Shown piece after piece: positions 1 through 8,660 of a DNA stretch of 64,000 nt. The notes beneath the pieces are model-generated. The model had not been told where the DNA came from. It saw nothing but the letters and a program-made list of their open reading frames with translations, and did no database searches. Position 1 is the first letter of the stretch. The number at the start of each line of letters is the position of its first letter. The translations under genes were made by a program, and so were the position numbers. Source of the stretch: Palsa-892 sp035295845 (lineage in GTDB: Bacteria > Pseudomonadota > Alphaproteobacteria > Rhizobiales > Xanthobacteraceae); contig DATGIF010000033.1 in NCBI GenBank assembly GCA_035295845.1, forward strand, positions 34,214 to 98,213. Reading direction: 5' to 3'.

Positions 1-551
1 GCGACCGTAGAAGCGGCGCGCGCATTGCCGGCGCCGTTTTCGATCCAGAGCGGGGCAAAGCCGCGATTGCGATAGAAGGCTTCAACCGCGTCGCGCTCGT
101 TCTTGCGGTCGAGATAGCGGCTGCTTTTGTCGGCGAGAAGACCGCGCAGCTTCTCGGCGATGGCGGCGTCTGCGGTCGAAAGCGAGGTCGCGATTGGCGC
201 CTTGACGAGATCCTTGCCGGTATAGGCCGGAATCGGCGCGGCCTGCTGTTCGGGCTGTGTCGGCGGCGTCACGGCAGTCGTGGGTTCGACAGGCGTTGCC
301 GTGGAAGGGGTAACGGGGTTCGGCGTTGGCTGCGCCACCGTCACGGCGGGCGCTACAGGGGTGGTTTCCTTGACTTCGGTGGCCGGCTTCGTTTCGGCGG
401 GGTTCTGCTGGGCGATCGCGATCGGCGCGCGCGCGTAGGGTTCTCCGGGGGCAATGGACTGGGCGGAAACGGCCGCTGACGTCAGCATGGTCGTGGCCGC
501 GAGAAGGGCGAAAAAAGTGCCCTCAGCCAGTGAAATACCCTGCCGGTTCAT
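1..551 (-). CDS. L,D-transpeptidase family protein, N-terminal part (runs off the window)
   Basis: The reading frame starts at an ATG at 551 on the minus strand and is open to the window edge, giving about 183 residues. Residues 1-30 form a signal peptide. A low-complexity Pro/Thr/Ala/Val linker follows (about residues 50-110). The segment ending at the edge contains FYRNRGFAPLWIENG, which resembles the scaffold domain in front of the YkuD catalytic domain in YcbB/LdtD-like L,D-transpeptidases. Such enzymes make 3-3 peptidoglycan cross-links in the periplasm. The catalytic His/Cys region lies outside the window, so the enzyme assignment rests on the scaffold motif and architecture. A two-component regulator gene lies upstream on the same strand. 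Confidence 0.7.
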   Translation of the reverse strand, partial: MNRQGISLAEGTFFALLAATTMLTSAAVSAQSIAPGEPYARAPIAIAQQNPAETKPATEVKETTPVAPAVTVAQPTPNPVTPSTATPVEPTTAVTPPTQPEQQAAPIPAYTGKDLVKAPIATSLSTADAAIAEKLRGLLADKSSRYLDRKNERDAVEAFYRNRGFAPLWIENGAGNARAASTV

Positions 552-642
552 CCGCGCCTCCTCCGATACCCCCTGCTTCTGGCAGTAGAGACCGGTCTAA
601 TCAAGGCGGATGGGCTCAACGGAGCCATTCTTCAGGCAGGTG

Positions 643-2169
643 TCACTTCCCGGCCACGCCGGTTTCCTGCATTTCCGCGGCCTCGCCGTCCGGCCCGGCT
701 GCAAGGCCCAAATCCTTGAGCTTGCGATAGAGCGTCGAGCGTCCAATTCCGAGCCGCCGGGACACTTCGGTCATCCGGCCTCGATAATGTGCAATGGCGA
801 AACGAATAGCGGCGGCCTCGAGTTCCTCCATCGGTCGCACGTGGCCATCGGCAGTCAGCAGTGGCAAGGAATCCCCCGCGGCAACGGGCGCTGTCTCCGG
901 CGCATCAATGACCAGCGGAGCGGAGGGCTCGCGCGTGGCTGTGCCAAGCGGGGACGCTTGCGGCGCGACGAAGGCTTCGAAGCCCGGCACCTGGGCCGCG
1001 ATCTGCGGAAATTCGGCAACCCCGATCTCGTCCGCATCAGCGAGCACGACGGCGCGGAAGACGGCATTCTCAAGCTGACGCACATTGCCCGGCCAGCGGT
1101 AGCTCGTGAGCATTTGGATCGCCTCGGCGGAAACCGAGCGCACCCGCTTTCCTTCTTCCGCGGCAAAACGCGTGACAAAACGGCGAACGAGATCGGGCAC
1201 GTCCTCGAGGCGCTCGCGCAGAGGCGGCATGGTGATCGGAAAAATGTGCAGCCGGTAAAACAGGTCTTCGCGGAAGTGTCCCGCCTTCACAAGCTCCAGA
1301 AGATCACGATTGGTCGCCGAAATCAGCCGGAAGTCGACCTTCACCGGCTTGCGGGCGCCGATGGGATCGACCTCGCCTTCCTGCAACGCGCGCAAGAGCT
1401 TGACCTGCGCATCAGGCGGCAACTCGCTGATCTCGTCGAGGAAGAGCGTTCCGCCATCGGCCTCGGCGAATTTGCCGGACTGGCGCTCGGAGGCGCCGGT
1501 GAAGGCGCCCTTCTCGTGGCCAAACAGGATCGATTCAACGAGATTGGCGGGGATCGCGCCGCAATTGACGGCAATGAAGGGTTTGTTCGCGCGCGCGCCC
1601 GCGGCGCGGATGGCGCGGGCGAGCAATTCCTTGCCCACACCCGACTCGCCTTCGATCAGAACCGGGATTTCGGAAGCCGTGGCCTTTTCGGCAAGCTTCA
1701 GCGCCGCCTGCATGCGGGGGCTTGCGGTGGAGAAATCGGTGAAGGCAACGACGCCTTCGGCGGCGCGCTGCATGCGGCGCACTTCGCCGACGAGGGCAGC
1801 TTGCGCAAGCGCGTTTCGCACCGAAACCTGCAGCCGTTCGGGGCCTACCGGCTTGACGATGAAATCGACGGCGCCCGCGCGCATGGCGGAAACCACAGTG
1901 TCGATCGAGCCCTGCGCCGTCAGCACGATCACCGGCAGGTCAACACCACGCTCGCGCAGGCGGCCGAGAACGCCGAGGCCGTCGAGGTCGGGCATGACAA
2001 GGTCGAGGATCGCGCAGGCGATTCGGGCGCCTTCCGGGCTTTCGAGAAGCCGCACGGCCTCTTCGCCGCGCTCCATCAGTTCCGGCTCGTAGCCGAAACG
2101 GCGGAGCATCGCGTCTATCAGGCGACGCTGGACCGGATCGTCGTCGACAACAAGTACGCGCGTGGCCAT
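643..2169 (-). CDS. Sigma-54-dependent response regulator, NtrC family
   Basis: The protein has 508 residues with the standard three-domain layout. Residues 1-120 are a receiver domain with VVDDD near the N terminus, the probable phospho-acceptor Asp56 (ILDLVMPD) and the VKP lysine. The AAA+ core follows, with Walker A GESGVGKE at about 173-181, the sigma-54 contact loop GAFTGA at about 219-224 and Walker B GGTLFLDEI. A Fis-type helix-turn-helix occupies about 445-490 (SRRLGIGRSTLYRKL). It should activate sigma-54 promoters on phosphorylation. No sensor kinase is adjacent. The downstream gene on the same strand is an L,D-transpeptidase about 90 bp away, so a cell-wall target is possible. I saw no clear -24/-12 sigma-54 promoter in that gap. 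Confidence 0.93.
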   Translation of the reverse strand: MATRVLVVDDDPVQRRLIDAMLRRFGYEPELMERGEEAVRLLESPEGARIACAILDLVMPDLDGLGVLGRLRERGVDLPVIVLTAQGSIDTVVSAMRAGAVDFIVKPVGPERLQVSVRNALAQAALVGEVRRMQRAAEGVVAFTDFSTASPRMQAALKLAEKATASEIPVLIEGESGVGKELLARAIRAAGARANKPFIAVNCGAIPANLVESILFGHEKGAFTGASERQSGKFAEADGGTLFLDEISELPPDAQVKLLRALQEGEVDPIGARKPVKVDFRLISATNRDLLELVKAGHFREDLFYRLHIFPITMPPLRERLEDVPDLVRRFVTRFAAEEGKRVRSVSAEAIQMLTSYRWPGNVRQLENAVFRAVVLADADEIGVAEFPQIAAQVPGFEAFVAPQASPLGTATREPSAPLVIDAPETAPVAAGDSLPLLTADGHVRPMEELEAAAIRFAIAHYRGRMTEVSRRLGIGRSTLYRKLKDLGLAAGPDGEAAEMQETGVAGK

Positions 2170-2366
2170 AACCCCTCCCGGCGGGCAATGCCCGCCCCGC
2201 GGAGGGGACTTTGCGGGACCCCCGTTAATGGAATCTGAAGGCCGGCCTCTTCATCGCCGAAAACCTTGCGGAACAAAGATTGATCCGCCGAAGGACGCAC
2301 TACAAATATGTCGCAACAACGCGCAACAATGTATGTAAAGTGACCGCGATCGGATTCTCCCGCCCC

Positions 2367-4205
2367 ATGCCGCCTGTGTCGCAGCCCTCGACCGCAACCG
2401 CCGCCCGCATGAACGAGGCGGGCGGCGCGCTGCCCGAATGGAATCTCAACGATCTTTATCCCTCGATCGACGCCCCGGAAGTCGCGGCTGATCTTGCGCG
2501 CGCCGACGCCGAATGTGTCGCTTTCGAGGAAACGTATAAGGGAAAACTCGTCGAGCTCGTGGCCGCAACGGATGCGGGCCAAAAACTGGGTGCCGCGGTC
2601 AAGCGCTTCGAGGCGGCGGAGGAATTGCTCGGCAAGCTGATTTCGTTCGCGGGCCTCGTCTATGCCGGCGATACCGGTGATCCGAAACGGATCAAATTCT
2701 ACGGCGACGTGCAGGAAAAAATCACCGCCGCGTCCTCGCATCTTCTGTTTTTCACGCTCGAGCTCAACTGGCTCGACGACGGCTTGATCGAGAAGGCGTT
2801 CGCCGATCCCGCTTTTGGCTATTACCGGCCTTGGGTCGAGGATATTCGCAAGGAGAAGCCGTATCAGCTTGAGGACCGCATCGAGCAGCTGTTTCACGAG
2901 AAATCGGTGACGAGCCGGACGGCATGGAACCGCGCCTTCGACGAGACGGTCGCGGCGTTGCGCTTCAAGGTCGACGGCAAGGAGCTGACGCTTGAGCCCG
3001 CGCTCAATCTCCTGACGGAACAGGACGAGGCCAAGCGCAAGGCGGCGGCGGAAGCGCTCGCCGAAGTCTTCCGCGCCAATTTGCGCACCTTCGCGCGGAT
3101 CACCAATACGCTCGCCAAGGACAAGGAGATTTCCGACCGCTGGCGCGGCTTCGAGGACATTGCCGACGAGCGGCATCTCTCCAACCGCGTCGAGCGCGAA
3201 GTGGTGGAGGCGCTGGTTTCCTCCGTGCGTGCCGCGTTCCCGCGGCTGTCGCACCGCTACTATGCGATGAAGGCGAAATGGCTCGGCAAGGACCGGCTCG
3301 AACATTGGGACAGGAACGCGCCGCTGCCGAAGGTGGAGCAGCGCAACGTCGATTGGGACGAGGCGCGCGACACCGTGCTTTCGGCATACGGCAACTTCTC
3401 ACCGAGAATGGCGGAGGTCGCGCGCCGCTTCTTTGACGAGCGCTGGATCGACGCGCCGGTGCGACCGGGCAAGGCGCCGGGCGCCTTCGCGCATCCGACC
3501 GTGCCGTCGGTGCATCCGTATGTGCTCCTGAACTATCAGGGCAAGCCGCGCGACGTGATGACGCTCGCGCACGAACTCGGCCACGGCGTACATCAGGTGT
3601 TGGCGGCCAAGCAGGGCGCGCTGATGGCGTCGACGCCGCTCACGCTCGCGGAAACCGCGTCGGTGTTCGGCGAGATGCTCACCTTCCGCGCGCTCCTCGC
3701 AAAAACCGCCGACCCGAAAGCGCGCAAAGCCATGCTCGCGCAGAAAGTCGAGGACATGCTGAACACGGTCGTGCGGCAGATCGCCTTCTACACGTTCGAG
3801 CGCAAGATTCACACCGAACGCAAGCAGGGCGAACTGACGGCGGACCGGCTCTCGGAAATCTGGATGGAGGTGCAAGGTGAAAGTCTAGGGCCCGCGATCC
3901 ATCTCGGACCGGGCTACGAAACCTTTTGGGTTTACATCGGCCACTTCATCCACGCGCCGTTCTACGTCTACGCCTATGCGTTCGGCGATTGCCTGGTTAA
4001 TTCGCTTTACGCGGTCTATGAGCGCGCCGACAAAGGCTTTGCCGAGCGCTATCTCGACATGCTCGCCGCCGGCGGCAGCAAGCATCATTCGGAACTTCTG
4101 AAGCCTTTCGGCCTGGACGCGCGCGATCCGCAGTTCTGGCAGACGGGCCTCGGCCTCATCGACCGCATGATCAGCGAGATCGAGACGCTCGACGCCAAAG
4201 CGTGA
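2367..4205 (+). CDS. pepF: M3 family oligoendopeptidase F
   Basis: This is a zinc metallopeptidase that cleaves short peptides in the cytoplasm. The active-site motif HELGH (in AHELGHGVHQ, encoded near 3567) supplies two His ligands and the catalytic Glu. The third ligand is the Glu in LAETASVFGEM, about 30 residues downstream. From the ATG at 2367 it has 612 residues, close to the usual size for alphaproteobacterial PepF. The frame is open upstream to 2280, but those 29 residues look unlike the family. A second possible start is the ATG at 2409. There is no strong Shine-Dalgarno sequence at any of these. The next gene begins 5 bp after the stop, so the two are probably co-transcribed. Confidence 0.92.
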   Translation: MPPVSQPSTATAARMNEAGGALPEWNLNDLYPSIDAPEVAADLARADAECVAFEETYKGKLVELVAATDAGQKLGAAVKRFEAAEELLGKLISFAGLVYAGDTGDPKRIKFYGDVQEKITAASSHLLFFTLELNWLDDGLIEKAFADPAFGYYRPWVEDIRKEKPYQLEDRIEQLFHEKSVTSRTAWNRAFDETVAALRFKVDGKELTLEPALNLLTEQDEAKRKAAAEALAEVFRANLRTFARITNTLAKDKEISDRWRGFEDIADERHLSNRVEREVVEALVSSVRAAFPRLSHRYYAMKAKWLGKDRLEHWDRNAPLPKVEQRNVDWDEARDTVLSAYGNFSPRMAEVARRFFDERWIDAPVRPGKAPGAFAHPTVPSVHPYVLLNYQGKPRDVMTLAHELGHGVHQVLAAKQGALMASTPLTLAETASVFGEMLTFRALLAKTADPKARKAMLAQKVEDMLNTVVRQIAFYTFERKIHTERKQGELTADRLSEIWMEVQGESLGPAIHLGPGYETFWVYIGHFIHAPFYVYAYAFGDCLVNSLYAVYERADKGFAERYLDMLAAGGSKHHSELLKPFGLDARDPQFWQTGLGLIDRMISEIETLDAKA

Positions 4206-4210
4206 GGCCG

Positions 4211-5572
4211 ATGACCGACCGCGAACGCAATCGTTTCTCCGCCCGGGCCGCGCGCTACGCGCGCGTCGGCACCAATGTCGGCGGGGTCGCGGCGCAAATG
4301 ATCGGCTCGCGCGTGTTCGGCTTTGCGCTCGATCGCGGCGCCAATGCGATCGCATTGGCCGCGGCACTCGGCAATCTCAAGGGGCCGATCATGAAGGTGG
4401 CGCAACTCCTCGCCACCATTCCCGACGCGCTGCCGGCCGAATACGCCTCCGAACTGATGAAATTGCAGAGCGAAGCGCCGCCCATGGGCTGGGCGTTCGT
4501 GCGGCGGCGCATGGCGGCGGAGCTTGGCCCCGACTGGCAGCAGAAATTCGGCGCCTTCGAGCACAAGCCCGCGGCCGCGGCTTCGCTCGGCCAGGTGCAT
4601 CGCGCGACCTCGCTCGACGGCAAGCCGCTTGCCGCGAAGCTGCAATATCCCGACATGCAGTCGGCGGTGGAAGCGGATTTGCGCCAGCTCGAAATCATCT
4701 TCGCCATCCGTCGGCGCATGGACCCCGCCATCGATACGAGCGAGATCGCGAAGGAGATCGGCGCGCGCGTGCGCGAGGAACTGGATTATCGCCGCGAGGC
4801 AAAGCACGCCGCGCTTTATCGCGAAATGCTGGCCGACGTTCCCGAGATCAGCGTGCCGAATGTATGGCCGTCGCTTTCGACCGGGCGGCTGTTGGTGCTC
4901 GACTGGCTCGAGGGCAAAAAGTTGCTCGCCTACAAGGAGGCGCCGTTAGAAACTCGCAACCGGATTGCGACCGCAATGTTCAAGGCGTGGTGGCTGCCGT
5001 TTTCGCGCTTCGGCGTAATCCACGGCGATCCGCATCTCGGCAACTACACCGCGTTTGAGGAAGCGGGCGAGCCGCGCGGCATCAATCTCCTCGATTACGG
5101 CTGCATCCGCATTTTCCCGCCGAAATTCGTGGGCGGCGTCGTCGATCTTTATCGCGGCCTGCGTAACGGCGAGGAGGCCCGCGTCATCCACGCTTATGAG
5201 ACATGGGGCTTCAACGGACTTTCGCGCGCGTTGATCGAGGCGCTCAATATCTGGGCGCGGTTCATCTACGGCCCGCTCATGGACGACCGCGTGCGCACCA
5301 TCGCCGACGGCGTGAAGCCTTCCGAGTACGGCCGCCGCGAAGTCTTTCGCGTGCATACGGCGCTGAAGGAGCTGGGCCCGGTCACCGTGCCGCGCGAATT
5401 CCTCCTCATGGACCGGGCCGCGGTCGGGCTCGGCGCCGTGTTCCTGCATTTGCAGGCGGAGCTGAATTTTCACCAGCTGTTCGAGGGCGCGATCGCGGAA
5501 TTCTCGACCGATGTGGTCGGCCGCCGCCAGGCGGCGGCACTCGGCGCGGCCGGATTGGAAGCCGCGGCCTGA
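4211..5572 (+). CDS. ABC1/AarF/UbiB-family atypical kinase
   Basis: The protein has 453 residues from the ATG at 4211; a GTG at 4202 overlaps the pepF stop and is an alternative. It belongs to the ABC1 (AarF/ADCK/UbiB) protein-kinase-like family, which supports ubiquinone biosynthesis or lipid homeostasis. Visible marks are the Ala-rich nucleotide loop AAAASLGQVHRA, the catalytic HGDPHLGNY and the metal-binding LLDYG. The family KxGQ motif appears here as KVAQ (GPIMKVAQLLA). There is no clear C-terminal membrane helix pair, which argues against strict UbiB orthology. The gene follows pepF almost directly and precedes the oxidase subunit IV and transhydrogenase genes. The family is secure; the exact substrate is unknown. 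Confidence 0.88.
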   Translation: MTDRERNRFSARAARYARVGTNVGGVAAQMIGSRVFGFALDRGANAIALAAALGNLKGPIMKVAQLLATIPDALPAEYASELMKLQSEAPPMGWAFVRRRMAAELGPDWQQKFGAFEHKPAAAASLGQVHRATSLDGKPLAAKLQYPDMQSAVEADLRQLEIIFAIRRRMDPAIDTSEIAKEIGARVREELDYRREAKHAALYREMLADVPEISVPNVWPSLSTGRLLVLDWLEGKKLLAYKEAPLETRNRIATAMFKAWWLPFSRFGVIHGDPHLGNYTAFEEAGEPRGINLLDYGCIRIFPPKFVGGVVDLYRGLRNGEEARVIHAYETWGFNGLSRALIEALNIWARFIYGPLMDDRVRTIADGVKPSEYGRREVFRVHTALKELGPVTVPREFLLMDRAAVGLGAVFLHLQAELNFHQLFEGAIAEFSTDVVGRRQAAALGAAGLEAAA

Positions 5573-5638
5573 ACCGGTTGCCGGAAAGAAGCCTTTCGGC
5601 TAAGGCTGCCTCAGTCCGCAGGCTTACGGGGAACCACT

Positions 5639-5788
5639 ATGGCTGATCACGCACCGAAATATTCGACGGCTTCGGGCAATGACTACAAGCAGCACGAGGA
5701 AACCTACGAGGATTTTCTCACACTGACAAAATGGGTCGTGATCACGGTCGTCGCCATCCTCGTTTTCATGTTCATCTTCCTCACCTGA
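5639..5788 (+). CDS. aa3-type cytochrome c oxidase subunit IV (small)
   Basis: This 49-residue frame runs from an ATG at 5639 to a TGA at 5788. It has a hydrophilic N-terminal half with HEETYEDFLTLTKW and a single C-terminal membrane helix (WVVITVVAILVFMFIFL). This is the pattern of the short bacterial aa3-type oxidase subunit IV family, a one-helix accessory subunit of the terminal oxidase in the inner membrane. In many Rhizobiales the gene sits immediately upstream of the transhydrogenase genes, as it does here (pntAA starts 19 bp later). The gene is short, but the family motif and context make it convincing. Confidence 0.85.
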   Translation: MADHAPKYSTASGNDYKQHEETYEDFLTLTKWVVITVVAILVFMFIFLT

Positions 5789-5807
5789 TTTCATAGGCGT
5801 TTCCGCC

Positions 5808-6938
5808 ATGAAGATTGCGATCCCGGCGGAGATCGACCCCGAAGAGCCGCGCGTCGCGGCAACACCCGACACCGTCAAGCGACTGATCGGCATGGGCGCC
5901 GAAGTCGCGGTGGAAAAGGGCGCCGGCATCAAGGCGGGCGTTCTCGACCAGGATTTCGAAGGCGCGGGCGCGAAAATCACGGGCAAGGACGCGGTCGCAG
6001 GCGCCGATATCGTGCTGAAAGTGCGGCGGCCGTCGAAGGCGGAGCTCGCCGGCTACAAGCCCGGCGCGATCGTGATCGCGATCATGGATCCGTTCGGCCA
6101 TGAAGCCGCGCTCGCCGACATGGCGAGCGCCAAGGTTTCGGCCTTTGCCATGGAACTGATGCCGCGGATTACCCGCGCGCAGGTGATGGACGTTTTGTCC
6201 TCGCAGGCGAACCTCGCCGGCTATCGCGCGGTAATCGACGCCGCCGCCGAATATGGCCGTGCACTGCCGATGATGATGACGGCGGCGGGCACGGTGCCCG
6301 CCGCGCGTGTCTTCGTCATGGGCGCGGGCGTCGCCGGCCTGCAGGCGATCGCCACCGCGCGGCGCCTCGGTGCCGTCGTCACCGCCACCGACGTCAGGCC
6401 CGCGGCCAAGGAACAGGTGGAATCGCTCGGCGCGAAATTCATCGCGGTCGAGGACGAGGAATTCAAGCAGGCGGAGACCGCGGCCGGCTATGCCAAGGAA
6501 ATGTCGAAGGAGTACCAAGCGAAGCAGGCGGCGCTCGTCGCCGACCACATCAAGAAGCAGGACATCGTGATTACCACCGCGCTCATTCCGGGCCGACCGG
6601 CGCCAAGGCTCATTTCGAAAGCAATGGTGGAATCGATGAAGTCGGGCTCGGTGATCGTGGATCTCGCGGTCGAACGCGGCGGCAATTGCGAAGTGTCGCA
6701 GCCCGACAAGGTGGCCGAGCATAACGGCGTGAAGATCGTCGGCTTCCTCAACGTGCCCGGGCGGCTCGCGGCCACCTCATCGGCGCTCTATGCGAAAAAT
6801 CTCCTCGCCTTCCTCGATGTCTTGATCAAGGACAAGAAACCCGCCGTGCCGTGGGACGACGAAATCGTAAAGGCGACGCTGCTTACGCGTGACGGCGCGG
6901 TGGTGCATCCGAATTTCAAGCCAAAGGGAGGCGCGTGA
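5808..6938 (+). CDS. pntAA: NAD(P) transhydrogenase subunit alpha, part 1
   Basis: This is the NAD(H)-binding domain I of the proton-translocating transhydrogenase, here a separate 376-residue soluble protein as in Rhodospirillum and rhizobia. It starts MKIAIPAEIDPEEPRVA, typical of the alanine dehydrogenase/PNT N-terminal fold. The Rossmann nucleotide site is VFVMGAGVAGLQAIATA, and ITTALIPGRPAP is a conserved family segment. It binds NADH and passes hydride to NADP+ held by PntB, driven by the proton gradient. The stop overlaps the ATG of pntAB by one base, so the three pnt genes form a coupled operon. Confidence 0.97.
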   Translation: MKIAIPAEIDPEEPRVAATPDTVKRLIGMGAEVAVEKGAGIKAGVLDQDFEGAGAKITGKDAVAGADIVLKVRRPSKAELAGYKPGAIVIAIMDPFGHEAALADMASAKVSAFAMELMPRITRAQVMDVLSSQANLAGYRAVIDAAAEYGRALPMMMTAAGTVPAARVFVMGAGVAGLQAIATARRLGAVVTATDVRPAAKEQVESLGAKFIAVEDEEFKQAETAAGYAKEMSKEYQAKQAALVADHIKKQDIVITTALIPGRPAPRLISKAMVESMKSGSVIVDLAVERGGNCEVSQPDKVAEHNGVKIVGFLNVPGRLAATSSALYAKNLLAFLDVLIKDKKPAVPWDDEIVKATLLTRDGAVVHPNFKPKGGA

Positions 6939-7258
6939 TGGGCGAAATGGCGGTAGTCGATCCCTTCGTCTTCCGGTTTTCGATTTTCGTGCTTGCGGTC
7001 TTCGTCGGCTATTACGTGGTGTGGTCGGTGACGCCGGCGCTGCACACGCCGCTGATGTCAGTGACGAATGCGATCTCCTCGGTGATCGTGGTGGGCGCGC
7101 TTCTTGCGGTCGGCGTTTCGGTCGCCGGCGACGAGACGGCGTCGTGGTGGGCGCGCGGGCTCGGTTTCGCGGCGCTCACGATGGCGGCGGTGAATATTTT
7201 CGGCGGCTTCCTCGTCACCCAGCGAATGCTGTCGATGTACCAGAAGAAGAAAAAGTGA
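6938..7258 (+). CDS. pntAB: NAD(P) transhydrogenase subunit alpha, part 2
   Basis: This 106-residue membrane protein carries the alpha-side transmembrane helices of the split transhydrogenase (domain II). Three to four hydrophobic segments are visible, including FRFSIFVLAVFVGYYVVW and the conserved family signature HTPLMSVTNAISS. The ATG at 6938 overlaps the pntAA stop in a TGATG arrangement, with a good ribosome site (AAGGGAGG) upstream; a GTG at 6935 is possible. The protein ends in a basic KKKK tail, and pntB starts 7 bp after its stop. It acts with PntB to form the proton channel in the inner membrane. Confidence 0.96.
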   Translation: MGEMAVVDPFVFRFSIFVLAVFVGYYVVWSVTPALHTPLMSVTNAISSVIVVGALLAVGVSVAGDETASWWARGLGFAALTMAAVNIFGGFLVTQRMLSMYQKKKK

Positions 7259-7265
7259 GGCGGCG

Positions 7266-8660
7266 ATGAGCGGAAACGTCGTCGCGCTGCTCTACCTCGT
7301 CGCCGGGGTCCTGTTCATTCTGGCGCTGCGCGGGCTTTCGAATCCGGAGTCGTCGCGGCAGGGCAACCTGTTCGGCATGGCCGGCATGGGTATCGCCATT
7401 GTCACCACGCTCGCGGCCTCGCCGCCTGCGGGGCCCATCGGTTGGGCGCTCGTGGCGGGCGGTCTTGTCATCGGCGGCAGCATCGGCGCGGTGATTGCGC
7501 GGCAAATCGCAATGACAGCGATGCCGCAACTCGTTGCCGCCTTCCATTCGCTGGTCGGGCTCGCTGCCGTGCTCGTCGCCGCCGGCGCGCTCTACGCGCC
7601 GCAGGCCTTTGGCATCGGCGCGCCGGGAGCGATCCATGGCCAGAGCCTCATTGAAATGTCGATCGGCACCGCCATCGGCGCGATCACCTTCACCGGCTCG
7701 GTGATCGCCTTCCTCAAGCTCAACGGCAATATGAGCGGCGCGCCGATCATGCTGCCCGCGCGCCATGTCATCAACATTTTGATCGCGCTCGCGATCCTCG
7801 CTTCGATCGTGATGTTCGTGCGCACCGAGATGCACGCGTTGTTCTGGGCGATCGCGCTGCTCTCCTTCCTGATCGGCGTTCTTATTATCATTCCGATCGG
7901 CGGCGCCGACATGCCGGTCGTCATCTCCATGCTGAATTCCTATTCCGGCTGGGCCGCCGCCGGCATCGGTTTCACGCTCGGCAACACCGCCTTGATCATC
8001 ACCGGCGCGCTGGTCGGTTCCTCGGGCGCGATTCTCTCCTACATCATGTGCAAGGGCATGAACCGCAGCTTCTTCGCGGTGATCCTCGGCGGCTTCGGCG
8101 GCGAGACCGCGGGACCCGCGGGCCATATCGAGACGCGGCCGGTGAAGCAAGGCTCGGCGGACGATGCCGCCTTCATCATGAAGAATGCCTCGAAGGTGAT
8201 CGTCGTGCCGGGCTACGGCATGGCGGTCGCGCAGGCGCAGCACGCGCTCCGCGAAATGGCCGACAAGCTGAAAGCGGAAGGCGTCGAAGTGAAGTACGCG
8301 ATCCATCCGGTGGCCGGCCGCATGCCGGGCCACATGAATGTGCTCCTTGCGGAAGCCAACGTGCCCTATGACGAAGTGTTCGAACTCGAGGATATCAACT
8401 CGGAATTCGCGCAAGCCGACGTCGCCTTCGTGATCGGCGCCAACGACGTGACCAATCCCGCGGCCAAGACCGATCCCAAATCGCCGATCTTCGGCATGCC
8501 GGTCTTGGACGTGGAAAAAGCGAAGACGGTCCTGTTCGTGAAGCGCGGCATGGGCTCCGGTTATGCCGGCGTCGAGAACGAGCTGTTCTTCCGTGACAAC
8601 ACGATGATGCTGTTCTCCGACGCGAAGAAGATGGTCGAGAACATCGTGAAGGCGCTCTAG
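7266..8660 (+). CDS. pntB: NAD(P) transhydrogenase subunit beta
   Basis: The protein has 464 residues. The N-terminal half (about 1-260) contains multiple membrane helices of domain II. The C-terminal part is domain III, the NADP(H)-binding Rossmann domain, with VIVVPGYGMAVAQAQHA, the family segment HPVAGRMPGHMNVLLAEA and VIGANDVTNPAA. It couples proton flow to hydride transfer from NADH to NADP+, supplying NADPH. It is the last gene of the pntAA-pntAB-pntB operon. Its stop overlaps by 4 bp the stop region of the convergent protease gene on the other strand, so there is no room for a separate terminator. Confidence 0.97.
   Translation: MSGNVVALLYLVAGVLFILALRGLSNPESSRQGNLFGMAGMGIAIVTTLAASPPAGPIGWALVAGGLVIGGSIGAVIARQIAMTAMPQLVAAFHSLVGLAAVLVAAGALYAPQAFGIGAPGAIHGQSLIEMSIGTAIGAITFTGSVIAFLKLNGNMSGAPIMLPARHVINILIALAILASIVMFVRTEMHALFWAIALLSFLIGVLIIIPIGGADMPVVISMLNSYSGWAAAGIGFTLGNTALIITGALVGSSGAILSYIMCKGMNRSFFAVILGGFGGETAGPAGHIETRPVKQGSADDAAFIMKNASKVIVVPGYGMAVAQAQHALREMADKLKAEGVEVKYAIHPVAGRMPGHMNVLLAEANVPYDEVFELEDINSEFAQADVAFVIGANDVTNPAAKTDPKSPIFGMPVLDVEKAKTVLFVKRGMGSGYAGVENELFFRDNTMMLFSDAKKMVENIVKAL

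Noticed and set aside
610..2238. Long plus-strand open frame opposite the response regulator
   Set aside because: It is the antisense shadow of the NtrC-type gene; the minus strand carries all recognisable domains, and the plus-strand product is rich in Arg/His without motifs.
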